Of a stretch of DNA of 64,000 bases, positions 53,677 through 62,520 are shown one piece after another (position 1 is the stretch's first letter; every line of letters begins with the position of its first letter). Source of the stretch: Seongchinamella sediminis (GTDB taxonomy: Bacteria > Pseudomonadota > Gammaproteobacteria > Pseudomonadales > Halieaceae); contig NZ_QRAN01000016.1 in assembly GCF_003457605.1 (NCBI RefSeq), forward strand, positions 40,602 through 104,601. The letters run 5' to 3'. Below the pieces are notes generated by a model that worked only from the letters and a program-made list of their open reading frames with translations, ran no database searches and was not told the origin of the DNA. The translations under genes were made by a program, and so were the position numbers.

Positions 53677-53753
53677 GGGCTGCAGTTACCGGCTGCCCGG
53701 CCCTGCCCTATCTCTCGAATTGAATTTATTTCCAGTCACAGTAGCGGGTTTTG

Positions 53754-56309
53754 ATGTCTGAACGGTCTCTAGTATTGACGGGCCTGAACAGGGCGCCTGA
53801 AAAACTCTGCGGTAAGCCGCAGCGTGGTTGCCGTGCGGCCATGCTTGTGGCCGGTCCAGGGTTCCTTCTGTGCGCACTGACAGTAGCTCTTCTGGGGATG
53901 GGAAACGCCTGGGGCAGTGAGCGGGAAGTTAGTTTCGAGATACCGCCATGCAGTGCCCATAAAGCGTTAAACCTGTTTGCGATGCAGGCGGATATCCAGA
54001 TTCTCTACCCCTTTGACCTGGTCGAAGGGCTTGAGCTTAAGGGGCTGACGGGGCGGCACACTGTCGCCAGGGGTTTGGAATTGCTCGTTGCAGGTACATG
54101 CCTGGAAGTGGACGCTACGGAAGACGGGCATCTGATGCTAAAAAAAAACGGAAACACTCGGGGAATATTGTTCATGCGAGAAAAAAAGTGTAACAGGACA
54201 GGCGTGTTCACGGCCTTGTTGGCGAGCCTCTCTGCGTTCGTGGCCAATGCTGAAGAAGCACCCTCGCAACAGCGGGCGACAGTGCTGGAGGAAGTGCTGG
54301 TAACTGCGCAAAAGCGGGAGCAGTCGCTGCAGGATACGCCAATTGCCATCACCGCATTCAGTGCTAACGCTCTGGATGTACAGCGTATAACCAATGTTAT
54401 GGATTTGGCAAACAAGGTGCCTTCGGTCTCCCTGGTGCCCTGGGCAGGGTCGAGGGTGGCGCCCAACCTCTTTATCCGAGGCATGGGCAACCTTAATACC
54501 CAGTCGGTCAATGACATGGCAACGGGTATATATCTAGACGGTGTACCGGTAGGGCGCGGCATCGGGCTTGCGACTGACTTCGCAGACCTGCAGCGGGTCG
54601 AAGTGCTGCGCGGGCCGCAAGGCACTTTGTGGGGGCGCAATACCACGGCCGGGGCGATCAGTTTTATCACTAAGAAACCGCATGACCAGCTGGCGGGCAC
54701 CTTCAGGCTAACAGCGGGTAATTGGGACAAGCGCGGGGGTGAGGCCACAATCAATGCCCCGCTTACGGATAATCTCTATGCGCGGGTGGGCTACATTCGC
54801 AGGGAAAACGATGGCTGGGTGGAGAACAATTCAGATCTCCGCAGTCAAGTCAACTTCAATGAGGACAGGGATAAAGAGGCGTTTAAGGTCGCGATGCGTT
54901 GGGAGCCGACCGAGGTGCTGACGCTGGATTACGGATACGATGATTCTTCGATGACTTACGGCAACCATTTCTACCAGGTGGTAGAGGGCCCATCGGCCGT
55001 GTCGGGCCGCCAGGAAAAAGTCACGTTGAACAACGGCATGGGGCCGAGCGAGGCGGAGATTTCCGGTCACAACCTCACGTTGACCTGGGATGCCGGTGCC
55101 ATCACTGTGAAGTCCATCACTGCCTACCGCGACCTGGACAGTGTAATTGACATGAACTTCATTGATGTCTTCACTCAGGATCGCTCGATGGAGCAGGACC
55201 AATGGTCACAGGAGCTGCAGTTCCTGGGTAGTGTGCTGGATGACAGGCTGCAATATGTGACTGGCTTTTTCTACATTGAGGAGGAGGCGGATGAATACCT
55301 GCTGTCCAGTTTTGCCGGCGGCCTGCTGGTAGACGAGTGGGATCTTGATGCGGAGTCAACCTCCGCGGCCATATTCGGGCAGGCAACCTGGACGCCACCG
55401 ATACTGGAAGATCGACTGGATGTCACCCTGGGCTTGCGTTACACGGAGGATTCACGAAAAGTCAGCAAGCTCTATAGCAACCCTCAATTCACCCCGGATA
55501 TCACCGGGCTGCGGCTGGAGGGCGACAAGGATTTCGATTCGACGGATCCGATGCTGACGCTGGCTTACAGATTTTCGGATACGGTAAATGGATACGCCAA
55601 GTACTCTACCGGGTACAGGGCAGGGGGCTTCAATGCTCAGAGTACACCTGATTTCTTCAGTGCGGGCTTCGATCAGGAAGAGGTTGATGCCTATGAGATT
55701 GGCCTGAAGTCGGGCTTCCTGGATAACCGGGCGCGACTTGATGTGGCGCTGTTTTACAACGAATACGAAGACCTGCAGGTCGACCAGGCGCGAACACCCC
55801 CGGTCTTCGTCGACACGCTCAACGCGGGAGAAGTGACCATTCAGGGGCTGGAAATCGAGGGTTCGGCCGTTGTGACCACCGGGCTGAGTGTGAATTTCTA
55901 CTACGCCTACCTGGATGCGGAATACGATTCCTACATTGACGGCGGTGTGGAACTGGCGGATGTCAGGCATGTGCCCAACGCCCCGGACTGGCAGATTGGG
56001 GCAGGGATGGTCTATGAGTTCCCGCCGCTGGCACTTGGCGAGCTGGTACTGAACATCGACTATCGCGCGCAGGATGGTTTCTATGCCGGGCCGAAGAGAG
56101 AGACTCGCTGTCCGGACTATGAGCTGTGGAATGCACGCCTGGAACTCGGAGCTATTCCGCTGGTAAACAGGGGAAATCTGAAGCTCGCGGTGTGGAGCCA
56201 GAATTTCGCGGATGAGGAGTACCGCCTGTCAACCACCAATCTGGGCACGATTAGCGCGCAATTTGGCCCGCCTCGCTCAAGCGGTATCGATCTGGTCTAT
56301 GAATTCTGA
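53754..56309 (+). CDS. STN-domain TonB-dependent receptor (signal transducer)
   Basis: 851 residues from ATG 53754; the frame also has TTG at 53751. Residues 28-52 are a first signal peptide (MLVAGPGFLLCALTVALLGM). An STN domain follows: VSFEIPPCSAHKALNLFAMQ, then LTGRHTVARGLELLVAGTCL. Then comes a second segment that looks like a complete signal peptide, starting at an internal Met near residue 141 (MREKKCNRTGVFTALLASLS). Next are the TonB-box region (TVLEEVLVTAQKREQSLQDT), plug and barrel, ending in DLVYEF. Its STN domain would contact the FecR protein encoded just upstream. The double signal is unusual; it may be a fusion of an STN module to an older receptor, or an alternative start may exist. 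Confidence 0.88.
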   Translation: MSERSLVLTGLNRAPEKLCGKPQRGCRAAMLVAGPGFLLCALTVALLGMGNAWGSEREVSFEIPPCSAHKALNLFAMQADIQILYPFDLVEGLELKGLTGRHTVARGLELLVAGTCLEVDATEDGHLMLKKNGNTRGILFMREKKCNRTGVFTALLASLSAFVANAEEAPSQQRATVLEEVLVTAQKREQSLQDTPIAITAFSANALDVQRITNVMDLANKVPSVSLVPWAGSRVAPNLFIRGMGNLNTQSVNDMATGIYLDGVPVGRGIGLATDFADLQRVEVLRGPQGTLWGRNTTAGAISFITKKPHDQLAGTFRLTAGNWDKRGGEATINAPLTDNLYARVGYIRRENDGWVENNSDLRSQVNFNEDRDKEAFKVAMRWEPTEVLTLDYGYDDSSMTYGNHFYQVVEGPSAVSGRQEKVTLNNGMGPSEAEISGHNLTLTWDAGAITVKSITAYRDLDSVIDMNFIDVFTQDRSMEQDQWSQELQFLGSVLDDRLQYVTGFFYIEEEADEYLLSSFAGGLLVDEWDLDAESTSAAIFGQATWTPPILEDRLDVTLGLRYTEDSRKVSKLYSNPQFTPDITGLRLEGDKDFDSTDPMLTLAYRFSDTVNGYAKYSTGYRAGGFNAQSTPDFFSAGFDQEEVDAYEIGLKSGFLDNRARLDVALFYNEYEDLQVDQARTPPVFVDTLNAGEVTIQGLEIEGSAVVTTGLSVNFYYAYLDAEYDSYIDGGVELADVRHVPNAPDWQIGAGMVYEFPPLALGELVLNIDYRAQDGFYAGPKRETRCPDYELWNARLELGAIPLVNRGNLKLAVWSQNFADEEYRLSTTNLGTISAQFGPPRSSGIDLVYEF

Positions 56310-56321
56310 GCGAGCTTGCCG

Positions 56322-56346
56322 GCCCGGTGAGGCGGCGCCACCGGGC
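56322..56346. terminator. Convergent-gene hairpin
   Basis: GCCCGGTG (56322-56329) and CACCGGGC (56339-56346) form a perfect 8-bp stem with a 9-base loop between the convergent TonB receptor and DUF885 genes. No T-run follows on either strand, so it may only stabilise ends. Confidence 0.45.
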
Positions 56347-58223
56347 TATTGCTCGAGAGCCGCTATCCACGCATCCACGCGCCGCTCCAGCAGCGCCATC
56401 GGTACGGCGCCGCCGCGCAATACCTGGTCGTGGAACGCGGCGGGATCGAAACGCGAGCCCAGTTGCGCTTCAGCGCGGGCGCGCAGGGCCTGGATTTTCA
56501 GCATGCCCAGCTTGTAGCCCAGGGCCTGGCCCGGCCAGGCCATGTAACGTTCTACCTCGGCGGCGGTTTCCGCCTCGCCCTTGCCGGTCACCTCGGCCAT
56601 GAAACAGATTGCGCGCTCGCGGCTCCAGCGCTGGTGATGCAGGCCGGTATCCACCGCGAGGCGCACGGCGCGCAGCAGCTCGTCCTGCAGCCGGCCGAGG
56701 TCGCCCCAGGGGTCGTCCTCGTACATGCCCAGCTCGGCTGCCAGGGCCTCGGCATACAGGGCCCAGCCCTCGACATAGGCGTTGTAGGGCGCGATACGGC
56801 GCAGTAGGGGCAGCTCGGCCTGGCCCATGTTGAGCGCCCGCTGCCAGTGGTGCCCCGGATTGGTCTCGTGGTAGATGAAGGTCTTGAGCGTGAAGCGGGG
56901 CAGGGCCTGCATGTCGCGCAGGTTGATCCAGAAGATGCCCGGCGCGCTGCCGTCCGCCGGTGGCGACTGGTACTCGCCGCCGGGCTTGCCGTCCTCGATG
57001 TCCCGCGGGTAGGCGCGCACCTCCACCGCCTGCTGTACCGCCGTGCCGAACCAGGGCGTCATGCGCGCGGTGATACGCGCGATCTCGCCGTTGACGTAGT
57101 CGAGCAGTGCCTGCCGGCCGGCCGTCGAATCCTCGAACAGGAAGCGCGGTTCCCGGGCCAGCACCGCCATCCGCTCGCCCACGCTGCCCTCGACGTAGCC
57201 CTGGGCGCGCAGGATGCGGTCCATCTCGCCGCTGATGCGTTCGGTTTCGGCAAGGCCCAGGGCGTGGATTTCCGCCGGGCTCTGCTCGCTCTCGGCCAGC
57301 AGGCGGATGGTATAGCGGTAAAACGCATCGCCATTGGGCTGCGCCCACACGCCGGCTTCGGCGCGTGCCCGCGGTAGCAGGTCGCGGACAGCGGCCGCTA
57401 CCCGGGCGAAAGCCGGGTACACCACCTCGCGTACCCGCTGTTCTGCCGCGGCCCGCAGGGCCTCTCGCCCGGCGCCATCCAGGTCATCCAGCGCTGCCAG
57501 GCGGGCGTCGAAACTGCGCACCAGCGCGTGCTCTGTTGCAGGCACCGCGGTGTAGCGCTCGAGGTAATCGAGCGCGCCGCCGAGCAGTGCCGCCGGCGCG
57601 ATCCAGTCGCGCGCCGCGTCCGCCTGCAGGCGCGCGATGACGGCATCGGCAAAGCCGGCGAAGGCCGCCAGCCGCGCCAGGTAATCCTGCGCGTCGTGCA
57701 GCGAGCTGACCGGGTGACTGTGTTCCAGCGCCAGCGGGACATCGATCATCGGCCCGTTGATCTGGTTGACGATGAAGGGCGACTGCCCCATCCACAGCTC
57801 GATATAACCCACCGGGAAGGCCTCAAGGCCGGCGAAGTAATGCGCCAGGTCTGCCAGCACCTCGCGGCTGTCGCTGTCGCCGGTCTGGCCCGATAAGGTC
57901 GCGCCCACTGTGCGCTGCAGCGCGCGCATGTCGGACCGCAGCGCCTGTTCCGCGGCGGGCGAGTAGTCATCCAGCCGGTTGGCGTAGTAGCCTCCCGCTG
58001 CCTCCAGCGTGAGGCGATAGCTGCTGGCGCTCACCGGGCGTGCGCTGAACAGGCGCCGGCCCGCCCTCGCGTACAGCGCCGCCACGCTTTCATGCTGACT
58101 TGCGGCAGGTGTGGGGGGCGGCGGTGCTGCCGCTGGCGACGCGGGCTCATCGTTGCACGCAGCCAGCAGTGTGGCGGCCGCCAGCAGGGCGAAGGTGCGC
58201 CCGGCGGCAAAGCGGCGGGCCAT
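56346..58223 (-). CDS. DUF885 family lipoprotein, putative metallopeptidase
   Basis: 625 residues. The N-terminus is a lipoprotein signal (TFALLAAATLLAACNDEP, lipobox L-A-A-C), so it is likely anchored in the outer or inner membrane facing the periplasm. The DUF885 hallmark H-E-x-x-P-G-H-H occurs as HETNPGHHWQRALN, with RIAPYNAYVEGWALYAEALA giving the distal glutamate. This fits a zinc peptidase fold. The start overlaps the BCCT transporter stop by one base (TAATG). With a CocE/X-Pro-type hydrolase in the same operon, peptide or acylated small-molecule turnover is likely. Confidence 0.85.
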   Translation of the reverse strand: MARRFAAGRTFALLAAATLLAACNDEPASPAAAPPPPTPAASQHESVAALYARAGRRLFSARPVSASSYRLTLEAAGGYYANRLDDYSPAAEQALRSDMRALQRTVGATLSGQTGDSDSREVLADLAHYFAGLEAFPVGYIELWMGQSPFIVNQINGPMIDVPLALEHSHPVSSLHDAQDYLARLAAFAGFADAVIARLQADAARDWIAPAALLGGALDYLERYTAVPATEHALVRSFDARLAALDDLDGAGREALRAAAEQRVREVVYPAFARVAAAVRDLLPRARAEAGVWAQPNGDAFYRYTIRLLAESEQSPAEIHALGLAETERISGEMDRILRAQGYVEGSVGERMAVLAREPRFLFEDSTAGRQALLDYVNGEIARITARMTPWFGTAVQQAVEVRAYPRDIEDGKPGGEYQSPPADGSAPGIFWINLRDMQALPRFTLKTFIYHETNPGHHWQRALNMGQAELPLLRRIAPYNAYVEGWALYAEALAAELGMYEDDPWGDLGRLQDELLRAVRLAVDTGLHHQRWSRERAICFMAEVTGKGEAETAAEVERYMAWPGQALGYKLGMLKIQALRARAEAQLGSRFDPAAFHDQVLRGGAVPMALLERRVDAWIAALEQ

Positions 58224-59737
58224 TATTGCAGCAGCTCCGGTTTTGTCAGCCAGCGCAGCAGGGTCAGGCTGCAGGCGAGGATAATCAGGGTGGCGGGCAG
58301 GCCGCCGAGGTTGGACAGCTGCTTCACTCCCTCGATGCCCACGGTGCTTACCATGATCCAGGCCACCAGGCCGATCAGCGTGCCCCAGAGGATCTTGATC
58401 GGCATCGCGGCGCCCTCATCACTATCGGCATTGAAATCCCGGGTACAGAGGTCGCCGATGGCATCGGTACTGGAATCGGCGGCGGTAACGTAGGAAATGA
58501 ACGCCACCAGGATCAGGAAGAACGAAGTGAGGCCGCTGAGCGGTAGCTGTTCCATGATGTAGTACAGCAGTTGTTCGACGCCGCCGTCCGTCAACACCCG
58601 GTGCAGGGCACCGGCGCTGGCAGTGTCCAGGTAGATTGCGGTGCCGGCAAATACCGACACCCAGAACAGGATGAACAGGCTGGGGAATACCAGGTTGATG
58701 TGGATGAATTCGCGCACCGTGTAGCCGCGGCCGATCTTGCCCAGGAACAGGGCGGTGATAGGTGCCCAGGCGAACCACACCGCCCAGTAGAATACGCTCC
58801 AGTCCCGCGGCCAGGGATCGTTGGCGGCCTCGCCGGTAAACAGGCTGAGACGGAAAAAGTTCTGCAGGTAGGTGCCCAGGCCCTCGACCCCGAGCGACAG
58901 CATATAGGCAGTCGGGCCACAGAGGATGACGAACACCAGCAGCGCGATCAGCATCCAGAAATTGGCATTGGACAGGCGCGCGATACCCCGGGTCAGGCCG
59001 CTGGCGGCAGACACCACGAAGGTTGCCACGATCAACGCCACGAAGATGCCGAGGGTGAACGGGTTGCGCTCCAGTTCGATGAAGTGGCCCACGCCGCCCA
59101 GCAGGGTCAGCGCGCCGGTGCCCAGTGACGAGGCCATGCCGACCACCAGCGAGTACAGCGCCAGCGCATCGATGATGTCCGCCGTGCGCGGGCCCAGGGC
59201 GCGGCCGAATACCGGGCGCAGGGAACTGGAGATGGAAAACGGCAGCTTGAGGTTGTAGAAGGCCAGGGCAAAGGTGAGTGCCGGTACGCAGTAGATGGCG
59301 TAGGGAGTGGGGCCCCAGTGCAGGAACATGGCGGAAACGGCGAACAGGGTGGCATCGGGGCTGCCGGGGGCAATGCCGAGGCTCCGCGCCGGCGCGTGCA
59401 GGTGGTAGATCGGCTCGGCGGTGGTCCAGAACAGCACACCCACCGCCAGGGTGGTGCAGAGCACGATCATGAACCAGCGCGCTTTGCTGATCAGCGGCGT
59501 GCTGCCCTCGCCGCCGATGCGGATCCTGCCCAGGGGCGAGAAGTAGGTGAAGGCGACCAGCACCACCAGGTAGAAGCTGCCCAGGCTGAACAGCCACGAG
59601 AACAGGTCCAGCACCCGATCGTTGAGCCCCCCGGTCACGCGGGTAAAGCCCTCCAGGTCCACCAGGCTGAGCGCCAGGGCGCTCACCAGGATGAGAAAGG
59701 TAGGGTAAAAAACCAGTGGGCGCAGGGCTCGCAGCAT
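58223..59737 (-). CDS. BCCT-family transporter
   Basis: 504 residues with about 12 membrane helices. The BCCT motif appears as FLHWGPTPYAIYCVPALTFA and as FYWAVWFAWAPITALFLGKI with GRGYTVREF (the W-x-x-x-W-x-P box). A late AADSSTDAIGDLC is also typical. Members import betaine, carnitine, choline or related quaternary amines with sodium or protons. It lies between a CocE-type hydrolase and a DUF885 protein in one leftward operon, so its substrate may be released by one of them. Confidence 0.9.
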   Translation of the reverse strand: MLRALRPLVFYPTFLILVSALALSLVDLEGFTRVTGGLNDRVLDLFSWLFSLGSFYLVVLVAFTYFSPLGRIRIGGEGSTPLISKARWFMIVLCTTLAVGVLFWTTAEPIYHLHAPARSLGIAPGSPDATLFAVSAMFLHWGPTPYAIYCVPALTFALAFYNLKLPFSISSSLRPVFGRALGPRTADIIDALALYSLVVGMASSLGTGALTLLGGVGHFIELERNPFTLGIFVALIVATFVVSAASGLTRGIARLSNANFWMLIALLVFVILCGPTAYMLSLGVEGLGTYLQNFFRLSLFTGEAANDPWPRDWSVFYWAVWFAWAPITALFLGKIGRGYTVREFIHINLVFPSLFILFWVSVFAGTAIYLDTASAGALHRVLTDGGVEQLLYYIMEQLPLSGLTSFFLILVAFISYVTAADSSTDAIGDLCTRDFNADSDEGAAMPIKILWGTLIGLVAWIMVSTVGIEGVKQLSNLGGLPATLIILACSLTLLRWLTKPELLQ

Positions 59738-59758
59738 CAGGGGATCCGGTTACTCGCC

Positions 59759-61750
59759 TTACATGAAGTGGCGTTGGATGGTCTCGTCGAAGTCGCGCTC
59801 GAACACCAGCTTATCGTCGTGGCGGGCCGTCCACTGCGCCTTGAGGTAAAAATTGTCGGCGTCGCAGGTCATCAGGTAGCGCGCGGTAATGCCGGTGCGC
59901 CAACCCTCCCGGCCCATGTCCACGCGCAGCAACAGCTCGTTGCTGGCGCTGAGGGGGTCGTCGGTATGTATCGACAGCACCTGGTTCACGCTGAATGCCA
60001 CCTCGCTGCGGCTGGATTCAAAATACTGGCAACCGAAATCATCGTGGGTTTCCAGCGTGGTGATTCCGCTGCGGTAATCGCGCCGCACGCTGCGCTGGCT
60101 GTCCGTGGGCCGGCGTTGTTCGCCGGCAAATGTAACCGCACTGTCACAGGCGGGGACGCGATCGGCGGCGGTGCTCTGGTCGTTGAGCGGCAGGCGAATG
60201 CGACACTGCGCCGGACTCAGGGTGAGGGTGGCGTCGTGGGCGCAGGGCCACAACAGGGGCCAGTAGGCGGTGGAGATTGCCAGCCGCAGCCGGTGCCCTC
60301 GCGGCACGACATAGGCCATGTGGTACAGCGGTACCTCCACGTCGTAGTAGCGGCCCGGCTCCACCGCCGTGGGCGAGGCGTGACTGTCGCGATGCGCCAG
60401 GTTGATTACGCCGTGGGTGACCCGGGTAACGGCGCCATCCGGGTGCACATCGCATAGCCGCACCGCCACGTGGGCATTCGGGGCGGAACTGGCGAGGCGC
60501 AAACGCGCGCCGACCTGGCCGGCGATTGGCAGGTCCTCCTCCAGCACAGGCGTCTCGAACAGTAGTGAGCCGGCATCGTCGGGGCGCTGGTCGGCGGGCT
60601 GCTCCATGGCCAGGCGGATGCCCACGCACAGGCGGCCCCCTTGCAAGCCCAGGTCCTGCGGCGAGCGGATGGTGAGCGGGACGTCGCCAGCGGGGGCGTC
60701 CACCAGGCGCCTGTCGTCGAGGTAATAGTCGCGGTAACGGGTGTTGGGTGAGGGCCAGCAGGGTTCGCTGACCCAGCGCCCGGCCCGGAAATCGTAGTCG
60801 GTGGCGGGCGCCACGCTGTCCTGCAGGTAATACTGCAACTGCGGCTCGGCATCGATGCCATTGTCGATACCCTTGAGCCAGCGATCCCACCAGCGCACCG
60901 ACTCGGCCACGTAGTCCACCCTGGGCCCTGGGTAGGCGATGTTGGGATATTTGTGCGCCCACGGGCCCACCAGGCCCTTGCGCGGGCCGTCCAGGTTAGC
61001 CAGCAGAGAGAATACCGTATTGCGGTAGTTGTCCGCCCAGCCGCCCATGGCATACACCGGGACCTGGATGCGGCTGTAGTCCTCGCACACCGAGCCGTGC
61101 TGCCAGTAGGCGGAGCGCGTCTGCTCGCCTATCCAGCGGCTGGCGAGAAAAGGCATCTGCTCCAGCCGCTCGCGCCAGATGCGCTGCCAGTCGTCGCCCA
61201 CCAGCTCCGGGTCCGGCGCGCGCGCCTGGGCGTAGGCCCAGAAAAACGCCGCCCAGTCCATATTGTCATTGAGCAGGCAGCCGCCGAGGAAGTGGATGTC
61301 GTCGCGAAAGCGATCGTCGGTGGAGCACAGGGTAATGATGGCTTTCAGGGCCGGCGGCTGCAGCGCGGCGATCTGCAGCGAGTTGAAGCCGCCCCAGGAA
61401 ATGCCGGCCATGCCGACGTTGCCATCGCACCAGGGCTGGGCGGCGATCCAGGCAATTACATCGCAGCCATCCTGCAACTCCTGCGGTGAATACTCGTCCT
61501 CAAACAGCCCCTCCGATTCGCCGCAGCCGCGCAGGTCGACGCGCACACAGGCGTAACCCTGCGCCGCCGTTTGCGCCAGGGTGATCTCGTCGCGGATTAC
61601 CGTGCCGTCGTTCTTGCGGTAAGGCAGGTACTCGAGGATGGCCGGCACCGGGCGCGAAACGGCGTTCTCCGGTAGCCAGGCGCGGAATGCCAGCCGCGTG
61701 CCGTCCGGCAGAGTCAGCCAGTCGTGGTGAATTTCTTTGATGTGTTGCAT
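59759..61750 (-). CDS. CocE/NonD family hydrolase (X-Pro dipeptidyl-peptidase S15 fold)
   Basis: 663 residues. The alpha/beta-hydrolase domain has PAILEYLPYRKNDGTV, the RVDLRGCGESEGLF strand, and the nucleophile elbow GISWGGFNSLQIAAL with Ser in G-I-S-W-G. A C-terminal jelly-roll part follows (RYYDVEVPLYHMAYVVPRGH). No signal peptide is seen, so it should be cytoplasmic. CocE relatives cleave acyl esters, amides or X-Pro bonds. It is the first gene of the operon with the BCCT carrier (21 bp) and DUF885 protein. Confidence 0.86.
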   Translation of the reverse strand: MQHIKEIHHDWLTLPDGTRLAFRAWLPENAVSRPVPAILEYLPYRKNDGTVIRDEITLAQTAAQGYACVRVDLRGCGESEGLFEDEYSPQELQDGCDVIAWIAAQPWCDGNVGMAGISWGGFNSLQIAALQPPALKAIITLCSTDDRFRDDIHFLGGCLLNDNMDWAAFFWAYAQARAPDPELVGDDWQRIWRERLEQMPFLASRWIGEQTRSAYWQHGSVCEDYSRIQVPVYAMGGWADNYRNTVFSLLANLDGPRKGLVGPWAHKYPNIAYPGPRVDYVAESVRWWDRWLKGIDNGIDAEPQLQYYLQDSVAPATDYDFRAGRWVSEPCWPSPNTRYRDYYLDDRRLVDAPAGDVPLTIRSPQDLGLQGGRLCVGIRLAMEQPADQRPDDAGSLLFETPVLEEDLPIAGQVGARLRLASSAPNAHVAVRLCDVHPDGAVTRVTHGVINLAHRDSHASPTAVEPGRYYDVEVPLYHMAYVVPRGHRLRLAISTAYWPLLWPCAHDATLTLSPAQCRIRLPLNDQSTAADRVPACDSAVTFAGEQRRPTDSQRSVRRDYRSGITTLETHDDFGCQYFESSRSEVAFSVNQVLSIHTDDPLSASNELLLRVDMGREGWRTGITARYLMTCDADNFYLKAQWTARHDDKLVFERDFDETIQRHFM

Positions 61751-61824
61751 GAACGCTCCCTGTGAACCGCAGTATAGCGGATGACAGGGAGGAATTGTGG
61801 CCGTGTGCCGCTTGCGGCCGCCGA

Positions 61825-62313
61825 TCAGTCCGCGGTTGCGGCGTCACTTGCCAGCAGCAGGCGCATGACCTGTGCCCCCAGCTGCAGGTCGGCAACGTGC
61901 CCGAAAGACTGCTGGCGCAGGCGGCCCTGGCGATCGATCAGCAGCAGGGTTGGCGTCCCCTGCATGCGATAGGCGGCCATGGTTTGCGGGATCGCGCCCC
62001 CATCAGGGTCCGGCGCATCCACGCCCACCGGGCAGGTCACGCGGTACTCGTAAAGGAAAGCCCTCAGCGCGGTTGTGGTCATCGCCCGGTGATGCTCGAA
62101 CACGGTGTGCAAGCCCACAACGGTGACGCCGAGGGGCGTGAACACCTCGTGCAGCGCTTTCAGTTGCGGTATGGCGTGGCTCACGCAGCCCGGGCAGAGC
62201 ATCTGGAACGCGCAGGCGACAACTACCTTGCCCCGTTGCGCCTCCAGGTCTAGCGGGGCGGCGCTGTTGAGCCACTCGGCGATATGCCAGGGCGGTGCGT
62301 CTGGATCTGCCAT
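61825..62313 (-). CDS. TlpA/AhpC-like redoxin
   Basis: 162 residues of thioredoxin fold. W-L-N-S-A-A-P-L-D-L-E-A-Q-R-G-K-V-V opens the domain; the resolving motif is FQMLCPGCVSHAIPQLKALH with C-P-G-C, then GVTVVGLHTVFEHHRAMTTT, GTPTLLLIDRQGRLRQQSFG. The C-x-x-C fits a disulfide reductase/peroxidase role. It is preceded by two tiny ORFs and a MarR-type operator, so redox-linked control by the MarR-like protein at 62521 is likely. Start ATG 62313. Confidence 0.83.
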   Translation of the reverse strand: MADPDAPPWHIAEWLNSAAPLDLEAQRGKVVVACAFQMLCPGCVSHAIPQLKALHEVFTPLGVTVVGLHTVFEHHRAMTTTALRAFLYEYRVTCPVGVDAPDPDGGAIPQTMAAYRMQGTPTLLLIDRQGRLRQQSFGHVADLQLGAQVMRLLLASDAATAD

Positions 62314-62322
62314 GTTGCCGAC

Positions 62323-62379
62323 TCAGTCGCGCAGGCGGCTGAAGGTGTAATCCAGCGCAGCCGCAAGCAGTGTTTTCAT
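62323..62379 (-). CDS. Tiny ORF (18 aa) before redoxin
   Basis: MKTLLAAALDYTFSRLRD, 18 residues, ATG 62379 with CAGGAG nine bases ahead, a better ribosome site than that of the redoxin itself. It stops 9 bp before the redoxin start and overlaps the preceding tiny ORF (ATGA). It may be a translated leader or microprotein coupled to the redoxin. No family known to me. Confidence 0.45.
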   Translation of the reverse strand: MKTLLAAALDYTFSRLRD

Positions 62380-62453
62380 GAGGAAATCTCCTGTGGGGGG
62401 CGGGTGACAGCGCCGGGGCGCCGCCTTGGATAGTGCCTGCCTTGCTTTTTCAT
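62376..62453 (-). CDS. Tiny basic ORF (25 aa), possible leader peptide
   Basis: 25 residues, strongly basic (MKKQGRHYPRRRPGAV near the start). ATG 62453 lies at the edge of the 13-bp operator, leaving little room for a ribosome site, so translation is uncertain. Its stop overlaps the next tiny ORF start by ATGA. Confidence 0.3.
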   Translation of the reverse strand: MKKQGRHYPRRRPGAVTRPPQEISS

Positions 62454-62454
62454 A

Positions 62455-62467
62455 TAAGGACTCCTAA
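62455..62467. promoter_or_regulatory. Putative MarR-type operator, redoxin unit
   Basis: TAAGGACTCCTAA, an imperfect palindrome, differs only at the central base from TAAGGAATCCTAA (63117-63129) before the marR-like gene. The surrounding sequence is A/T-rich and probably contains the redoxin promoter. Confidence 0.62.
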
Positions 62468-62481
62468 CTATATAGGACCAT

Positions 62482-62507
62482 AAAAAGCCCACCCCGGCAG
62501 GGCGGGC
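62482..62507 (-). terminator. Rho-independent terminator after marR-like gene
   Basis: On the minus strand GCCCGCCC and GGGTGGGC form an 8-bp stem (one G-T) around TGCCG, followed by TTTTTA. It ends the MarR-like transcript just ahead of the redoxin unit. Confidence 0.82.
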
Positions 62508-62520
62508 GCCAGCGGCCGCC

